NCBI GenBank assembly: GCA_964574865.1
Contig: CAZNOT010000001.1
Location: forward strand, 1-61,611
Reading direction: 5' to 3'
Length of the DNA: 61,611 nt
From: DATDYW01 sp964574865
Lineage (GTDB): Bacteria; Patescibacteriota; Minisyncoccia; Phycocordibacterales; JAACPR01
The translations under genes were made by a program, and so were the position numbers. Numbering within the stretch: the first letter of the stretch is position 1; each line of letters begins with the position of its first letter. Shown piece by piece: positions 53,761-61,611 of the stretch. The notes under the pieces are model-generated. The model was not told the origin of the DNA and did not search any database. It saw only the letters and a program-made list of their open reading frames with translations.

Positions 53761-54465
53761 CTACTTCAGCATCTCGTCGAGCGCCGCGCGAACCGCGTCC
53801 GGGCGGTTGCCACTGACGGTCTGGAACTGCTTGTCCGGGCCGATGATGACGGACCAGGGAGTGCCCGAGCCGCCGGTCGCCTTCGCGTTCGCGGCGTCGG
53901 CGGTCACTTCGGCGAGGGTTGCCTTGTCGGCGAGGCACTTCTCGAAGGTAGCCTTGTCGGCGCCGACCGCGACCGCGTGGGTCGAGAGGCGGGCCGTGTC
54001 GGTGCGGAGCGCGCCCTGCTCCTCGACGATGAGGTCGAGGTAGGACCAGAACGCATCGTTACCCTTCTCCTTGCCGACGCACTCGGCGGCGAGCGCCTTG
54101 GTCTGCGCGAGCGGGTGCATCGGGAGCGGGAGGTGGCGGTAGGCCCAGGCGACCTTACCCGCGTACTTCGAGTCCGCCATGATCTCCTTCAGGCCGGCGT
54201 GAAAGCGCTGGCAGAACGGGCAGTCGATGTCGGAGAACTCGACGATGGTGACCTTCGCGTCGCGGGGACCGCGGACGTAGTCGCCGGCGCCGATCGGGGT
54301 AACCGCGGACGGGTTGCCGGTCTGGGCGGCCGGAGCGGGAGCCCCGCCGACCGGAGCCGCCGGCGCGCTGCCCTGCCCGATCCAGAGGATCGCGGCGGCA
54401 ACCAGGACGCCGGCGCCGACGATGGCCGCCGGGACGCCGAGCGCGTTCTTGTCTGTCTCTGACAT
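53761..54465 (-). CDS. DsbA-type thiol oxidoreductase, membrane-anchored
   Basis: The 234-aa protein has an N-terminal membrane helix (GVPAAIVGAGVLVAAAILWIG, about residues 10-30), an Ala/Pro linker, and a thioredoxin-fold domain with the active site CPFC (FSDIDCPFCQRFHAGL, near residues 80-84) and the cis-Pro loop GGSGTPWSVIIGP near 197-208. This is the four-helix-insert type (DSBA/thioredoxin-like 4). It probably forms disulfides in exported Cys-rich proteins such as the pseudopilin. A 51-aa relative lies just upstream. Confidence 0.93.
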   Translation of the reverse strand: MSETDKNALGVPAAIVGAGVLVAAAILWIGQGSAPAAPVGGAPAPAAQTGNPSAVTPIGAGDYVRGPRDAKVTIVEFSDIDCPFCQRFHAGLKEIMADSKYAGKVAWAYRHLPLPMHPLAQTKALAAECVGKEKGNDAFWSYLDLIVEEQGALRTDTARLSTHAVAVGADKATFEKCLADKATLAEVTADAANAKATGGSGTPWSVIIGPDKQFQTVSGNRPDAVRAALDEMLK

Positions 54466-54516
54466 TTGTGTGTTCCTAAATGCTATTAAAGCTCGAACAT
54501 CCTACCACTTGGGGGG

Positions 54517-54672
54517 CTAGGCGCCGCAGCCGGCGCCGGAGACTTTCGCGGCGGGAGCCGGCGCGGCGGCCGAGGTCGGCGCGCCCCTGGTCACGAGCGC
54601 GGCGACAATCATCAGGGCGGCCGCGACAATGGCCGCGGGGGTCGCGTACGGGCTCTCGTGGATCTTCGACAT
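54517..54672 (-). CDS. 51-aa membrane peptide similar to the DsbA-like anchor
   Basis: The protein reads as a cut-down version of the start of the DsbA-like protein: MS-x-acidic/basic residues, then TPAAIVAAALMIVAALV (compare VPAAIVGAGVLVAAAIL), an Ala/Pro linker, and the end SGAGCGA with one Cys. It lies 51 bases upstream of the DsbA-like gene. A TACAAT box near 54714-54719 could drive it. It may be a remnant of a duplication or a small partner with a free Cys. Confidence 0.6.
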   Translation of the reverse strand: MSKIHESPYATPAAIVAAALMIVAALVTRGAPTSAAAPAPAAKVSGAGCGA

Positions 54673-54722
54673 TCGGTTCGCTGTTGTTACGCTCCGCGGT
54701 CGCGAAGCCGGGGCATTGTACC

Positions 54723-55373
54723 TCAGGTCTCCGGGCAAAATTCCCACAGGCCGGAAACCTCGGCGCGCGCGGCCGCCTCCGCGGCGAAAAACGCTGGCCG
54801 ACCCCCGTAGCTGAGGTCGCGGTACGCCGTCGCGGCGCCCGAGCGCACGAGCCACACGTTCACGCTCCCCTCCCACGGCGCGCCAGAGGTTGCCGGCGCC
54901 GACGACGTCGCGACGAAGCGGAGCAGCCGGCCGTAACGGTCGCGGTCGGGCTGCTCGGGATCCGCCGACAGGAAGATCGAACCGCCCGCGAGCGCCGCGC
55001 GGAGCGCCACGGTCGCCGAGTCGCCGCCGCACTCGGCGGGATTCCCCTGCCGCGCGACCTCGGGCGCGTCCACGCCGACGAGCCGCACCGGCTCCTCCGG
55101 GGAATCAGCGCAGCGCGCGCGGACGGTATCGCCGTCGATGACGCGGACGACCGAGCACGCGCCCGGCGCCGTCTCGGTCGCGACCGTGCTTGTGGCCACC
55201 GCAGGCGGAAAAACAGTTTTCGGTTCTGGCTCGGGGTTTACCTCGAACGCCGGCGCCGCCGGAAACGCGGCCGAGAGCGCCGCGCGAAAATTTCCGCCGG
55301 AGATTGCCCAGACGGCCAAAGCCGCCGCGAGAATCGCGGCGGCCGGAACTAGTTTCTTTCCTACCCCAATCAC
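54723..55373 (-). CDS. Thermonuclease-like (SNase) protein, exported
   Basis: The 216-aa protein has an N-terminal hydrophobic segment (signal or anchor, about residues 9-26) and a Pro/Ala linker, then the staphylococcal nuclease fold (about 72-216): VVRVIDGDTVRARC, VRLVGVDAPEV, DRDRYGRLLRFV. The Asp/Arg active-site residues typical of the fold are present (DGDT; VRLVGVDAPE; DRYGR). It should act outside the membrane on nucleic acid, perhaps for nucleotide scavenging. It begins 2 bases after the nrdB stop. Confidence 0.9.
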   Translation of the reverse strand: MIGVGKKLVPAAAILAAALAVWAISGGNFRAALSAAFPAAPAFEVNPEPEPKTVFPPAVATSTVATETAPGACSVVRVIDGDTVRARCADSPEEPVRLVGVDAPEVARQGNPAECGGDSATVALRAALAGGSIFLSADPEQPDRDRYGRLLRFVATSSAPATSGAPWEGSVNVWLVRSGAATAYRDLSYGGRPAFFAAEAAARAEVSGLWEFCPET

Positions 55374-55375
55374 GG

Positions 55376-56377
55376 TTACTCCGCCTTTTTCTCGTTCTTA
55401 CCCGAAGCGTTCGCGTTAACTTCGTAATTTGTATTTTGGGCTTCAAAGAAGTTCACCAATTCGAGCACGTCGAGCCCCGTCGCCATCCACTTCGCGGGGT
55501 TGCCCACCTTGTAGTGCGGCTCGAAGCCGAGCTCCTCGAGTCGGCGGTCGGCGACGTACTGCACGTACTGGTTCACGTAGTCGGCGTTGAGGCCGAGGAT
55601 GCCGTTGGGGAACAGCTCCTTGTTGTAGGCGACCTCGAGCTCGACGCCCTGGATGATCAGGTCGCGGATTTCGCGCGCGAACTCCTCCGTCACGATGTCC
55701 GGGTTCTCCTCGAGGATACCCATGATGAGCTGGATGCCGAACTTGAGGTGCAGCGACTCGTCGCGCACGACCCAGCTGACCATCGAGCCGAAGTTGCGGA
55801 GCTTGTTGCGCTGGCGGAACGAGAGGATAACCATGAAGCCCGAGTAGAACCAGATGCCCTCCATCACGATGTTGGTTGCGACGAGGTTGCGCACGAAGTC
55901 CTTCTTCCCCTCCGGCGTCGTCACGTCGAGGTGCTCCTCGGTCATGCGCATCATGTACTTCTTCACGAAGTTCTCCTTCGCCTGCATCGCGTCGTTCTGG
56001 AGGTGGACGCTGTAGACGTCGTCGCGCTCGAACGGGAAGGTCTCGAGCACGTACTCGAACGAGACGCAGTGGTTCGCCTCCTCGAACATCCAGCGCGCGA
56101 GGAAGAGGTGCGCCTCGGCGGACTTGAGGTACGGGTAGACGCCGAGCGCGATCGAGCGGTTCACAATGAGCTCGGCCGGGTTGAAGAACGCCATGATGTA
56201 CTTCACCGCGTGCTTCTCGTCGTCGGTCATCGCCTCGAAGTCGACGATGTCCTCCTTGAGCGTGATCTCGTGCGGGAACCAGGTGTTGCGGACCGCCTGG
56301 TTGTACAGGTCGCGCGCCCACGGGTACTGCGACGGGTAGAGGTTGAAGTCCGAGGCGGAAGGTTTGCCGACGAGCAT
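55376..56377 (-). CDS. nrdB: Ribonucleotide reductase R2 subunit, class Ic-like
   Basis: The R2 subunit holds the radical cofactor for NrdA. The 333-aa protein has predicted metal ligands E69, E100, H103, E173, E207 and H210 (from NPAELIVNRS, FEEANHCVSFEY, VMEGIW, RDESLH). The radical Tyr position is Phe (F107, four residues after H103). The spacing between ligands (31, 73, 34) matches the Chlamydia trachomatis R2c, which uses Mn/Fe and also has Phe. A start at 56377 (MLVGKPSASDF) fits; no promoter is obvious. It lies 179 bases downstream of nrdA, with a terminator-like hairpin between. Confidence 0.93.
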   Translation of the reverse strand: MLVGKPSASDFNLYPSQYPWARDLYNQAVRNTWFPHEITLKEDIVDFEAMTDDEKHAVKYIMAFFNPAELIVNRSIALGVYPYLKSAEAHLFLARWMFEEANHCVSFEYVLETFPFERDDVYSVHLQNDAMQAKENFVKKYMMRMTEEHLDVTTPEGKKDFVRNLVATNIVMEGIWFYSGFMVILSFRQRNKLRNFGSMVSWVVRDESLHLKFGIQLIMGILEENPDIVTEEFAREIRDLIIQGVELEVAYNKELFPNGILGLNADYVNQYVQYVADRRLEELGFEPHYKVGNPAKWMATGLDVLELVNFFEAQNTNYEVNANASGKNEKKAE

Positions 56378-56491
56378 GGTGATTTTGCGTTGACTTTCTA
56401 AACCCGGCTGGGTCGCCAAGTGTACTCCTCCCCCGCCCCGCCTAAAAATCCACAGCACGAGGAAACGAGGAGCCCTTACGTGCAAGTTACC

Positions 56492-56526
56492 AAAAAGAGC
56501 AGCGCCGCCCGGAGGGCGGCGCTGCT
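56492..56526 (-). terminator. nrdA terminator
   Basis: A stem of 13 bp (AGCAGCGCCGCCC, loop GGA) with a TCTTTTTGG tail on the minus strand lies about 30 bases beyond the nrdA stop, suggesting that nrdA and nrdB are at least partly separate transcripts. Confidence 0.8.
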
Positions 56527-56556
56527 AACGGCGAAACTTAAGATTTATCGTCCATT

Positions 56557-59175
56557 TTATTGGCAGCTGTCGCAGACCATGCCCTCCATCGGGTCACCGT
56601 CCGGCCCCTTCTGCGCCGCACGATTGTGCACGCGGTACTTCGGCTTCTCGGCCTCGGCGGACGCGACGGCCACCGGAACCTCGACCGTCGCCGGGCGCGA
56701 GAGCGAGTCGGGCGAAATCGGGCTCTCGACGGGCTGCGGCGCGGGCGCGGCGGCAGCAGCCTCCGCGGCGTCGGACGCGGCGAGCTTAGCCTTGATCGCG
56801 CCGAAGCCGGTCTTGCCGAGCACGGACGCCTTGTTGACCTTCACGGTCGACTGCTCGGCCGTGTGACGCGGCTTCATGTGCAGGTAGTAGGTCGTCTTGA
56901 GGCCCTTCTCCCACGCGGCCTCGTAGATCGCCATCACCTCGTCGATGTCGCGCGTCTCGAGGTACATGTTGCGCGAGAGCGCCTGGTCGATCCACTTCTG
57001 CGCGCGCGCCGCGACCTCGATGTAGGCGTACGGCGAGGTCGTGAACGAGGTCTTGTAGACGTCGCGGAGCTCCTGCGGGATTTCCTCGAGGCCGGCGATA
57101 TCGCCCTGCGACTCGATGATCTTGCCGCGCACGTTCTCCCAGATGCCGAGGCGCTTGAGGTCGTTGACGAGGTTGGTGTTGATGTCGAGGTACTTGCCCG
57201 AGATCTTGTTGCGCGAGAACACCTGCGCGAAACGCGCGTCGATGCCGGGGGTCGTCGCCGCGACGAGGCCGATGTTCGCGTTCGGCGCGACGGCGAGGAG
57301 CGTGGCGTTCCGCATGCCGCCCTTCACCTTGGCGCGCAGCGCGTCCCAGTCGAGGCCCTTGTGCTTCGAGGTGCGGTCGACGGTGAGCGCCACGCCGCGC
57401 TCGCGCTCGAGGCGCTCCATCGAGTCGACGGGCACCATGCCGCGCGACCAGCCTGAGCCCGGGAAGTTCTGGTAGCTCCCCCGCTCGGCCGCGAGGTTCG
57501 CGGACTCGTCGATCGCCATGTAGGAAACGAACTCGAAGATCTGGTCGGCGAAGTCGTACGAGCGCGCGTCGTCGTAGCTCCAGCCCATCTTCTCGACGGC
57601 GTCGGCGAAGCCCATGACGCCGAGGCCTACCGCGCGATTCTCGCGGTCGGACCGGCGCGCCTCCTCGATCGGCAGGTCGTTGATGTCGATGAGGTTGTCG
57701 AGGTGGCGAATCGCGGCGCGGACGGTCTCCTCGAGCTTCTGCCACTCGACAGACCTGGCGGCGACGTCGAGGTGCGCCGAGAGGTTGAGCGACGCGAGGT
57801 TGCAGACGGCGATGTTGTCGCGATCCTGCGGCAGGCAGATCTCCGTGCAGAGGTTCGACATGTGGATCGTGCCGGTGTTGTCGTTGAGCGCGCGCAGGTT
57901 CATCGGGTCCTTGAACGTGATCCACGGGTGGCTGGTACCCATGAGCGACACGAGCATCTGGCGCCAGAGCTCGCGCGCCGGAACCTTCTTGTACATGCGC
58001 ATCTCGCCGCGGTCGGCCTTCGCCGCGTACTCGTTGTAGCGGCGGGAGAACGCGTCGCCGTAGAGCTCCACGAGGTCGGGCACCTCGGCCGGGTCGAAGA
58101 GGTACCAGTCGCCGCCGGCCTTCACGCGCTTCACGAATTCGTCCGAAATGAGCGCCGCCGTGTTCGCGGTCCGCATGCGGAGGTAGTCGTCGCCGGCGTT
58201 GTGGCGCCAGTCGATGAATTCCGGGAAGTCGAGGTGCCAGTTCTCCATGTAGAGGCACAGCGCGCCGACCTTCTTGCCCGCGCGCTGGATGGCGCGCACG
58301 GCGGTGTCCATGATCTTGGCGAACGGCGCGGGGCCGGACGAGACGCCGGAGGTCGACCTGAGGGGCGACCCCGTGGCGCGGAGCTTCGTAATCGAGACGC
58401 CCTGCCCGCCCGTCGCCTTCGCGATGAGCATGGTGTCGGCGACCGACTTCGCGATGTGCGCCATGTCGTCCTCGACCTGGAGCAGGAAGCAGTTGGACAG
58501 CGACGGGCGCGAGGTGCCCGCGCCGACGTTCGTCGAGCCGCCCGCGACGTAGCGCAGGTTGGACATCAGGTCGTAGAACTTCTTGGCCTGCGCGGTCGGG
58601 TCGGCCTCGTCGTACGAGAGACCCATCGCGACGCGCATGAAGAAGAACTGCGGCGTCTCGGTCACCTCCTGGTTCTGGCCCTTCATCGCGTAGCGGTTGA
58701 GGAGGCCCGACAGTCCGGCGTAGTTCAGCTTCTCGTCGCGCTCGGGGTCGAGGTGGGCGGCGAGGCTCTCCAGATCGAACTTCTCAACCATGCGCCGATC
58801 GAACAGGCCCTTCTCGACCTGCGAGGCGACGTAGGCTGGAAACTTCGCGCGGTGGAGGTTCAGGACCGCGCCATCGTCGTCCGAGTCGTAGCCGCCGAGC
58901 ACCTTCTTGTAGGTGACCTTGAGGAGGAGGCGCGTCGCCGCGCGGTCGTAGGCGGGATCCTCCTGCACGTTCTGGAGCGCGGCGTTGATGGTCGCCTGGT
59001 CGAGCTCCTCGGTGGTGACGCCGTCGTAGAGCGACAGCTCGGACTCGGTCGCGATCTGCGTGACCATGCCGATCTGGTTCTCGAGGCCGCGGCAGGCGCG
59101 CTCGATCGACCGGTTGATTTCGTTGGCGTCGAAGGGCACCCGGGTCCCGTCGCGCTTGGTCACGGTAATCGCCAT
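56557..59175 (-). CDS. nrdA: Ribonucleotide reductase R1 subunit, class I
   Basis: The 872-aa protein has an N-terminal ATP cone (about residues 1-95), followed by the ten-stranded barrel. Active-site residues: C229 (SLSNCFLL), N441-C443-E445 (SNLCTEI) and C458 (AVCNLASLNL), which match C225, N437-C439-E441 and C462 of E. coli NrdA. The C-terminal redox pair is CDSC (868-871), the thioredoxin shuttle. A linker of about 60 residues, rich in Ala and Pro, precedes it. A TACAAT box lies upstream near 59233-59238. Works with nrdB. Confidence 0.97.
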   Translation of the reverse strand: MAITVTKRDGTRVPFDANEINRSIERACRGLENQIGMVTQIATESELSLYDGVTTEELDQATINAALQNVQEDPAYDRAATRLLLKVTYKKVLGGYDSDDDGAVLNLHRAKFPAYVASQVEKGLFDRRMVEKFDLESLAAHLDPERDEKLNYAGLSGLLNRYAMKGQNQEVTETPQFFFMRVAMGLSYDEADPTAQAKKFYDLMSNLRYVAGGSTNVGAGTSRPSLSNCFLLQVEDDMAHIAKSVADTMLIAKATGGQGVSITKLRATGSPLRSTSGVSSGPAPFAKIMDTAVRAIQRAGKKVGALCLYMENWHLDFPEFIDWRHNAGDDYLRMRTANTAALISDEFVKRVKAGGDWYLFDPAEVPDLVELYGDAFSRRYNEYAAKADRGEMRMYKKVPARELWRQMLVSLMGTSHPWITFKDPMNLRALNDNTGTIHMSNLCTEICLPQDRDNIAVCNLASLNLSAHLDVAARSVEWQKLEETVRAAIRHLDNLIDINDLPIEEARRSDRENRAVGLGVMGFADAVEKMGWSYDDARSYDFADQIFEFVSYMAIDESANLAAERGSYQNFPGSGWSRGMVPVDSMERLERERGVALTVDRTSKHKGLDWDALRAKVKGGMRNATLLAVAPNANIGLVAATTPGIDARFAQVFSRNKISGKYLDINTNLVNDLKRLGIWENVRGKIIESQGDIAGLEEIPQELRDVYKTSFTTSPYAYIEVAARAQKWIDQALSRNMYLETRDIDEVMAIYEAAWEKGLKTTYYLHMKPRHTAEQSTVKVNKASVLGKTGFGAIKAKLAASDAAEAAAAAPAPQPVESPISPDSLSRPATVEVPVAVASAEAEKPKYRVHNRAAQKGPDGDPMEGMVCDSCQ

Positions 59176-59459
59176 CTTTTCTGTCGTTAGCTTTGGGGGG
59201 GTAATTGGCCGCCGGAAGTTACCGCGGTAGAGGCCATTGTACCCCTCCCCCGGCGGCCGTGTTCGCTTTGGTAACTAAGGTCCTTCGCGAGACGTGGGAA
59301 GTTATCCACAGGCGCGCCGGGCGCGCGAAATTTGGCCCGCCGCGCGGCGAAAATACCCGCGCGGCGAGCGCGGGTAGCAGGTCGGGGCGAGCGCGGCGAG
59401 GATAATCTTCCGGGTAGGGAGAGGCGGCTTCGCGCGCGCCGGTCTCACTTAGGGAAAAA
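59176..59459. other. Spacer upstream of nrdA
   Basis: This 284-base spacer has a TACAAT -10-like box for nrdA, a perfect TTATCCACA DnaA-box-like site near 59303-59311, and small GC hairpins (for instance ACCCGCGC/GCGCGGGT near 59347-59367). No convincing ORF is present. A single DnaA-box-like site is not enough to call an origin. Confidence 0.5.
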
Positions 59460-60641
59460 CTAGGAGGCCCGAACCGCGCGGCCCTTGCCGCGCTCGAGCG
59501 TGTCGCCCGCCGCCACGAGGCGCGCGGCGTCGGCGCAGGCCTCGCCGTTAATTTTTGCGCCGCCCTGCTCGATCACGCGGCGCGCGTCAGATTTAGACTC
59601 GGCGAGGCCGGCTGCCACGAGCGCCTCCACGAGCGGCAGGCCGGCAACCTTCGCCTCAGGCGCCGAAGCTGGCACGTTCCCCTGCCCCAAGAGCTCCTCG
59701 AAGTAGGCCTGCGCGGCGGCGGCGGCCGAGTCACCGTGGCAGTAGCGGACGATTTCGCGGGCGAGCGCCTTTTTCACGTCGCGGGGATTCTCGCCGGACG
59801 CGAGGCGCGCTTCGAGCGCGGCAATTTCCGAGAGCGGCAGGCGCGTCATCGCTGCGGCGTAGGTCGCGATCGATTTATCTCCGATGCCCATCGCCTTCTG
59901 GAACTGCGCGCGCGGCTCATCGTCGAGCGCGATCGTGTTGCCCCAGCTCGAGCTCATCTTGCGGCCGTCGGTACCCTCGACGAGAGGGTTCATCAGAATA
60001 TCCTGCGGCGTCTGGTCGTAGCGGCGCTGCATCGTGCGGCCCGCGAGCAAATTAAACTTCTGGTCGGTGCCGCCGAGCTCGACGTCGGCTGAAACGGCGA
60101 CGGAGTCGTAGCCTTGGAGCAGCGGGTAGAGCGTCTCGTGGAGGCCGACGCGCTTCCCCTCCGCCATGCGCCTCGCGATGAGCTCGCGCGAGGTGAACTC
60201 GTTCACCGAGAACGAGCTGGCCTGCGCGAGCACCTCGCGGTACGAGAGTTTGTCGAGCCACTCGGAGTTGCGGCGCAGCTCGACCTTAGGCATGTCGAGA
60301 ATCTTCCCCGCCTGCTCGGCGTAGGTCGCGAGGTTCGCGTCGACGGCGGCCCGGTCGAGCATCGGGCGCTCGGCGTCCTTATCGGACGCGTCGCCGATCG
60401 TGCCGGTGAAGTCGCCAATGATGAGCACGACCTGGTGGCCGAGCTCCTGGAAATCGCGCAGCTTCCAGAGCGCGACGGCGCGGCCGAGGTGGATGTGCGC
60501 GCTCGTGGGGTCAATGCCGAGCTTTACCCGCAGCTGCTTGCCCGATTTGAGCTTCGCCTCGAGGGACTCGCGATCGATGACCTCCGCGACGCCGCGCGAG
60601 AGCAGCTCCTCAATTTTCTGCGGGTCGGTCGAAACGGCCAT
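59460..60641 (-). CDS. tyrS: Tyrosyl-tRNA synthetase
   Basis: A class Ic synthetase of 393 aa. The HIGH-type motif is HIHLG (DPTSAHIHLGRAVALW), the KMSKS-type motif is KMSSS (GRKMSSSWGN), and GTDQKFN lies between. A C-terminal S4 RNA-binding domain (LPLVEALVAAGLAESKSDARRVIEQGGAKING) is present. The start at 60641 is taken as the first sensible Met; the TAGATT box is 11 bases away. It lies 14 bases after the alkyltransferase-like gene and is probably co-transcribed. Confidence 0.97.
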   Translation of the reverse strand: MAVSTDPQKIEELLSRGVAEVIDRESLEAKLKSGKQLRVKLGIDPTSAHIHLGRAVALWKLRDFQELGHQVVLIIGDFTGTIGDASDKDAERPMLDRAAVDANLATYAEQAGKILDMPKVELRRNSEWLDKLSYREVLAQASSFSVNEFTSRELIARRMAEGKRVGLHETLYPLLQGYDSVAVSADVELGGTDQKFNLLAGRTMQRRYDQTPQDILMNPLVEGTDGRKMSSSWGNTIALDDEPRAQFQKAMGIGDKSIATYAAAMTRLPLSEIAALEARLASGENPRDVKKALAREIVRYCHGDSAAAAAQAYFEELLGQGNVPASAPEAKVAGLPLVEALVAAGLAESKSDARRVIEQGGAKINGEACADAARLVAAGDTLERGKGRAVRAS

Positions 60642-60655
60642 AGGTAGCGAGAAAT

Positions 60656-60916
60656 CTAGCAGGAGCGCGCCTCGCGCGCGAGGATGCGGCGTTTGGCGGA
60701 GGGGCCGCCGCGGTTGTAGCCGCCGGGGGCACCGTCGGCGCGGACCACTCGGTGGCACGGAATTTTCGGGTCGAAGTTTTTCGACATGGCGGCGCCAACG
60801 GCGCGGGCGGCTCTCGCGTTCCCGGCGCGGCGCGCCACTTCCCCGTAGGAGAGCGTTTCCCCTTTCGGAATTTTAGCGACGACGGCGCGGGCGCGGTCGG
60901 CGAAGCTAAGCGACAT
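60656..60916 (-). CDS. Methylguanine-DNA methyltransferase-like protein (C-terminal domain only)
   Basis: The 86-aa protein is the DNA-binding and catalytic domain of O6-alkylguanine transferases. It has the acceptor motif IPCHRVV (Cys intact), preceded by TLSYGEVARRAGNARAARAVGAAMSKNFDPK, the helix-turn-helix part. The usual N-terminal domain is absent. Because the Cys is present it may be an active single-domain enzyme, although ATL-type damage-signalling proteins are similar in size. The start at 60916 overlaps the end of the preceding gene by 11 bases. Confidence 0.88.
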   Translation of the reverse strand: MSLSFADRARAVVAKIPKGETLSYGEVARRAGNARAARAVGAAMSKNFDPKIPCHRVVRADGAPGGYNRGGPSAKRRILAREARSC

Positions 60917-61154
60917 CCCGGTACCCGTCCTGTCGGCGACCTGGCGGGCTGATGCCAAACTTCGCACGTTCCGCCTCTATCTCTCTGGCCGCGGCGGCGA
61001 GGGTCGCCTCGTCGTCCAACGGGTCGCTCCTCCCTTCCTGAGCCCGGCGCGCCTCGAAAAGGCTAATTAGCTCCCTAATCTTAACGACGTCGTCCACCTC
61101 GGGCACAGGATCCTGCTCGGGCGTCACGTTCGGACTCATCGATTCCATTCCCAT
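60906..61154 (-). CDS. Small hypothetical protein (82 aa)
   Basis: A helical, acidic/basic small protein (VVKIRELISLFEARRAQEGRSDPLDDEATLAAAAREIEAERAKFG) with no recognised family. The start at 61154 follows a TACAAT box by 10 bases; an earlier ATG lies in the box. It overlaps the methyltransferase-like gene by 11 bases and is probably translationally coupled to it. Confidence 0.7.
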   Translation of the reverse strand: MGMESMSPNVTPEQDPVPEVDDVVKIRELISLFEARRAQEGRSDPLDDEATLAAAAREIEAERAKFGISPPGRRQDGYRDVA

Positions 61155-61172
61155 AGGTGCCGGCATTGTACC

Positions 61173-61200
61173 AAAAAGAAAAGCCGCCCTTTCGGGAGGC
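61173..61200 (-). terminator. Rho-independent terminator
   Basis: The stem GCCTCCCG/CGGGCGGC-like hairpin (loop AAA) with TTTTCTTTTT tail on the minus strand ends the RNA-binding protein gene. The next promoter (TACAAT) follows immediately. Confidence 0.85.
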
Positions 61201-61228
61201 TTTTCCGAACCGAAGTTCGCGGAGACGC

Positions 61229-61504
61229 TTACGCGCGGGTGAAGCGCGGGCGATCCTCGCGAGGCTTCGCGATGTTCACCGTGAGGGCGCGGCCGTCGAG
61301 CGGCTTGCCGTTCCAGGCGTCGATCGCGGCGTTGGCGCCAGCCTCGTCGGCCATTTCAACGAAACCGAAACCGCGGGAGCGGCCGGTGTCGCGGTCCATG
61401 ACGACAGAAGCGGAAACAACCTCGCCGCAGGCCGAGAAGGCCTGGCGGAGCGAGTCATCGGTCGACGAGAACGGGAGGTTCCCGACAAAGAGGCGCTGGG
61501 ACAT
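61229..61504 (-). CDS. RRM-type RNA-binding protein
   Basis: The 91-aa protein is a single RNA recognition motif: RNP2 is LFVGNLPF (residues 5-12) and RNP1 is RGFGFVEM (residues 44-51), followed by DGRALTVNIAKPRE. The tail is short and Arg-rich. Similar single-RRM proteins of cyanobacteria and other bacteria act in cold response or mRNA localisation. A TAGATA box lies about 20 bases before the ATG. Confidence 0.93.
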   Translation of the reverse strand: MSQRLFVGNLPFSSTDDSLRQAFSACGEVVSASVVMDRDTGRSRGFGFVEMADEAGANAAIDAWNGKPLDGRALTVNIAKPREDRPRFTRA

Positions 61505-61611
61505 TTGGGTCGTGCTTGATCTATCTAACGGGCCCGAACGGGTCGTGGCTCCGATCAGAGCGGGGACCTGGGGCCCGTGGGACTAGCACGGCCAAGGGCC
61601 AGACTTCTGAC

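Noticed and set aside
56378..56556. NrdR box pairs around nrdA/nrdB
   Set aside because: No pair of the ACACWATATWGTGT type could be found either here or upstream of nrdA.
59303..59311. DnaA-box-like TTATCCACA, as a replication origin
   Set aside because: Only a single box is present here and another at about 20209. No cluster, no AT-rich unwinding region and no dnaA or dnaN gene is near.

Overview
The window looks like a high-GC member of the Patescibacteria (Candidate Phyla Radiation), most likely of the Parcubacteria kind. This is inference from the gene set: short or stripped-down housekeeping proteins, a two-domain ThyX-like protein, a class I ribonucleotide reductase, a pseudopilin, many small membrane proteins of unknown family, a self-splicing intron in 23S rRNA, and almost no biosynthesis beyond nucleotides and cell wall. 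Many genes start 6 to 10 bases after a TANNNT box and lack a Shine-Dalgarno sequence, which suggests leaderless mRNAs.

Layout. 1-10.5 kb: a strong leftward promoter at the left edge, a small hypothetical gene, secDF, a polyprenyl-phosphate sugar transferase, a divergent glycosyltransferase, a pseudopilin with Asp/Cys-rich repeats, and a rodA operon. 10.7-14.6 kb: 5S and 23S rRNA, transcribed leftwards from their own promoter with no 16S gene beside them; the 23S gene carries a 313-nt group I intron at E. coli position 2593. 14.7-21.2 kb: surface and regulatory genes (an MscS-like membrane protein, two winged-helix proteins, an LTD/PKD surface protein, a very acidic S-layer-like protein). 21.3-25.9 kb: ftsK, recA and efp on the plus strand. 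26.2-29.7 kb: rpsF-ssb-rpsR, then metG-tatD. 29.9-46.1 kb: an AI-2E family transporter, an M16 peptidase, glyS, recO, ileS, argS, a slipin, tmk and several small unknown genes. 46.2-49.8 kb: glyA, thyX, dcd. 49.8-52.7 kb: secE-nusG and rplK, then a SIMPL-domain protein. 52.8-61.6 kb: folD, a DsbA-like thiol oxidoreductase, a thermonuclease-like protein, nrdB-nrdA, tyrS, an alkyltransferase-like protein and an RRM protein.

How they work together. The largest theme is the supply of DNA precursors: NrdAB makes dNDPs, and Dcd, ThyX, Tmk, FolD and GlyA form a folate-linked dTMP route. A second theme is translation: rRNA, L11, S6, S18, EF-P and five aminoacyl-tRNA synthetases. A third is the cell envelope: SecDF/SecE, RodA, glycosyl- and sugar-phosphate transferases, the pseudopilin, the S-layer-like protein and DsbA.

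Most unusual features: an IleRS with a complete histidine-phosphatase domain spliced into its catalytic domain; the L2593 group I intron; a family of gene-end hairpins sharing a GTAC-N4-GTAC core, mostly behind translation genes; a second family of long degenerate hairpins; and an R2 subunit with the residue pattern of the Mn/Fe class Ic enzymes.
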